Shown: positions 62,671 to 64,000 of the stretch, one piece after another
Layout of the letters: the number at the start of each line of letters is the position of its first letter
How positions within the stretch are numbered: position 1 is the stretch's first letter
Assembly (NCBI RefSeq): GCF_003056335.1
Contig: NZ_PYWA01000001.1
Coordinates: forward strand, 496,001-560,000
Direction: 5' to 3'
DNA: 64,000 bases
Source: Paracoccus indicus
Lineage (GTDB): Bacteria; Pseudomonadota; Alphaproteobacteria; Rhodobacterales; Rhodobacteraceae
Notes under the pieces: model-generated
Seen by the model: the letters and a program-made list of their open reading frames with translations, nothing else
Database searches by the model: none
What the model was told of the DNA's origin: nothing
Program-made: the position numbers and the translations under genes

Positions 62671-63798
62671 ATGTCCGACCAATACTCGCTTCTCATCCTG
62701 CCCGGCGACGGGATCGGCCCCGAAGTCATGGCCGAGGTCGTCAAGGTCATCGGCTGGTTCGAAAGCAACCGCGGGATGAGCTTCGATGTCAACCAGGACC
62801 TGGTCGGCGGTGCCGCCTATGACGCGCATGGCGTGCCCCTGGCCGATGCCACGATGGACAAGGCGCAATCGGTCGATGCGGTCCTGCTGGGTGCCGTGGG
62901 CGGCCCGAAGTACGATGTGCTGGATTTCAGCGTCAAACCCGAACGCGGCCTGCTGCGCCTGCGCAAGGAAATGGACTTGTTCGCGAACCTGCGCCCCGCG
63001 CAATGCTTCGACGCGCTGGCCGATTTCTCGTCCCTCAAGCGCGAGGTCGTGGCCGGTTTGGACATCCTGATCGTGCGCGAACTGACCAGCGGCGTCTATT
63101 TCGGCGAACCGCGCGGCATCCATGCCGATGACAACAACCCCGACAACGAGGGTGGCCGCGTCGGCATCAACACCCAACGCTATACCAGCGGAGAGATCCG
63201 CCGCGTCGCCCGTTCCGCATTCGAGCTGGCCCGCCGTCGCGGCAATCGCGTCTGTTCGATGGAAAAGGCCAACGTCATGGAATCGGGCATCCTGTGGCGT
63301 GAAGAGGTGCAATGGGTCCATGACAACGAATACCCCGATGTCGAGCTAAGCCATATGTATGCCGACAACGGCGCGATGCAGCTGGTCCGCCGCCCGCAGC
63401 AGTTCGACGTCATCGTCACCGACAACCTGTTCGGCGACGTGCTGTCTGATGCGGCTGCGATGCTGACCGGATCCTTGGGCATGCTGCCCTCGGCCAGCCT
63501 TGGCGCCAAGATGGCGAACGGTCGTCCGAAGGCCATGTACGAGCCCGTCCACGGCTCTGCCCCCGACATCGCGGGTGAAGGCAAGGCCAATCCCATCGCC
63601 TGCATCCTCAGCTTCGCCATGGCGCTGCGCTACAGCTTCGATCAAGGCGATGCGGCGGCGGAGCTGGAGCGCGCCGTTGAACGCGTGCTGGCCAAGGGGG
63701 TTCGCACCGCCGACCTGATGGGCCCAGAAGGCGGCACGCCCGTCAGCACCGTCCAGATGGGCGACCATATCATCGCGGCACTGTCGCAGGGGGTCTGA
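62671..63798 (+). CDS. leuB: 3-isopropylmalate dehydrogenase
   Basis: This 375-residue NAD-dependent enzyme oxidatively decarboxylates 3-isopropylmalate in leucine synthesis. [11 protein letters not shown] (about residue 10), the substrate-binding [14 protein letters not shown] (about residue 136), and [12 protein letters not shown] (about residue 250) with the Asp metal ligands are present, followed by [12 protein letters not shown]. The length is normal. GGAGG lies about 6 bases upstream. Its stop overlaps the start of the next gene as TGATG, so they are coupled. Confidence 0.97.
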   Translation: MSDQYSLLILPGDGIGPEVMAEVVKVIGWFESNRGMSFDVNQDLVGGAAYDAHGVPLADATMDKAQSVDAVLLGAVGGPKYDVLDFSVKPERGLLRLRKEMDLFANLRPAQCFDALADFSSLKREVVAGLDILIVRELTSGVYFGEPRGIHADDNNPDNEGGRVGINTQRYTSGEIRRVARSAFELARRRGNRVCSMEKANVMESGILWREEVQWVHDNEYPDVELSHMYADNGAMQLVRRPQQFDVIVTDNLFGDVLSDAAAMLTGSLGMLPSASLGAKMANGRPKAMYEPVHGSAPDIAGEGKANPIACILSFAMALRYSFDQGDAAAELERAVERVLAKGVRTADLMGPEGGTPVSTVQMGDHIIAALSQGV

Positions 63799-64000
63799 TG
63801 GCACTATCGGGAAACGTCAAAGGGGCGCTGCTGCAGCTTGCGGCCATGGGCCTTTATGCCACGCATGACGTGATCATCAAATCGCTCGGGGCCACCTACC
63901 CCGCGTTGCAGATCCTGTTCTTCGCCTCGCTTCTGTCTTTCCCGCTGGTCTCGATCATCCTGATGAGCAACCCCCAACCCGGCACCCTGCGTCCCGCAAA
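63798..64000 (+). CDS. DMT (EamA) family transporter, 3' end outside window
   Basis: Only about 67 codons are visible. The start [14 protein letters not shown], then MGLYATHDVIIKSLG and LQILFFASLLSFPLVSIIL show the first two membrane helices typical of EamA/DMT permeases. It starts in a stop/start overlap with leuB. The substrate is unknown. Confidence 0.8.
   Translation, partial: MALSGNVKGALLQLAAMGLYATHDVIIKSLGATYPALQILFFASLLSFPLVSIILMSNPQPGTLRPA

Noticed and set aside
1..64000. Mobile elements, prophage, CRISPR arrays, tRNA or rRNA genes
   Set aside because: No transposase or integrase motif, no regularly spaced identical repeats and no cloverleaf-like intergenic sequence was found by reading. 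The gaps are too short to hold most of these.

Overview
The window is about 64 kb of GC-rich, densely packed chromosome from an alphaproteobacterium of the Rhodobacteraceae. A Paracoccus-like organism is the best guess. The reasons are the regB-senC-regA-hvrA redox cluster, family-typical proteins (DUF2125, DUF2853, a TimA/Tim44-like protein, an LpcC-like core glycosyltransferase), alphaproteobacterial gene orders (trxA-addA-addB-murU-amgK/tsaE, rbfA-truB) and codon use strongly biased to G/C. This assignment is inference; no rRNA or other taxonomic marker is present. Nearly all genes look like core or long-resident genes. I see no insertion sequence, prophage, CRISPR array, tRNA or rRNA. No stretch longer than 300 bases lacks a gene; the largest gaps are 14741-14985 and 19768-19953.

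Layout. 1-5.3 kb: the 3' part of a HisKA_2 sensor kinase, then a PqiABC intermembrane lipid-transport operon in which PqiA is split into two genes. 5.3-10.5 kb: the most accessory-looking stretch. It has a zinc-ribbon-like small protein, a subtilisin-family (S8) protease, a translationally coupled 61-residue protein, a PAP2/vanadium haloperoxidase-family enzyme and a divergent SARP-like winged-helix/TPR regulator. 10.5-14.7 kb: a CysQ-like phosphatase, PmbA/TldE, a DUF2125 periplasmic protein and a DUF2853 protein. 15-17.2 kb: a polar amino-acid (cystine-type) ABC importer. 17.2-25 kb: a sugar-uptake regulon made of a two-component system divergent from a GtsABC-type sugar ABC transporter and glucokinase, with a 10-bp-phased direct repeat between them and a strong terminator inside the operon after the binding-protein gene. 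25.1-31.5 kb: the outer-membrane TamA-TamB pair.

31.5-36.3 kb: a multi-PAS protein (possibly the DivL of this family) beside RegB, which diverges from SenC, RegA and HvrA. These are the global redox regulator, a copper chaperone for cytochrome oxidase and an H-NS-like protein. 36.4-43 kb: housekeeping genes (5'-nucleotidase-like HD protein, SecB, FxsA, TimA, Smr, HslUV, a capsule-type sugar transferase, thioredoxin). 43.1-52.3 kb: one long minus-strand run of addA, addB, a MurU-like nucleotidyltransferase and a TsaE-AmgK fusion, with dapB just upstream. 52.4-57.9 kb: rbfA, a phosphodiester glycosidase-like protein and truB; then an NlpC/P60 hydrolase, an M17 aminopeptidase, a small protein and carbonic anhydrase. 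58-64 kb: asd, a GT29/LpcC-like/MFS minus-strand module, leuB and the start of a DMT transporter.

Several modules appear functionally linked. PqiABC and TamAB both concern the cell envelope. The Gts transporter delivers sugar to the co-encoded glucokinase under a local two-component system. RegBA, SenC and HvrA link redox state to respiratory gene control. AmgK and MurU suggest peptidoglycan sugar salvage. Five good bidirectional-looking terminators separate convergent units. The most unusual things are the S8 protease/haloperoxidase island, the AddB that lacks the usual iron-sulfur cysteines, the TsaE-AmgK fusion and the histidine kinase with an altered ATP-binding G1 box.
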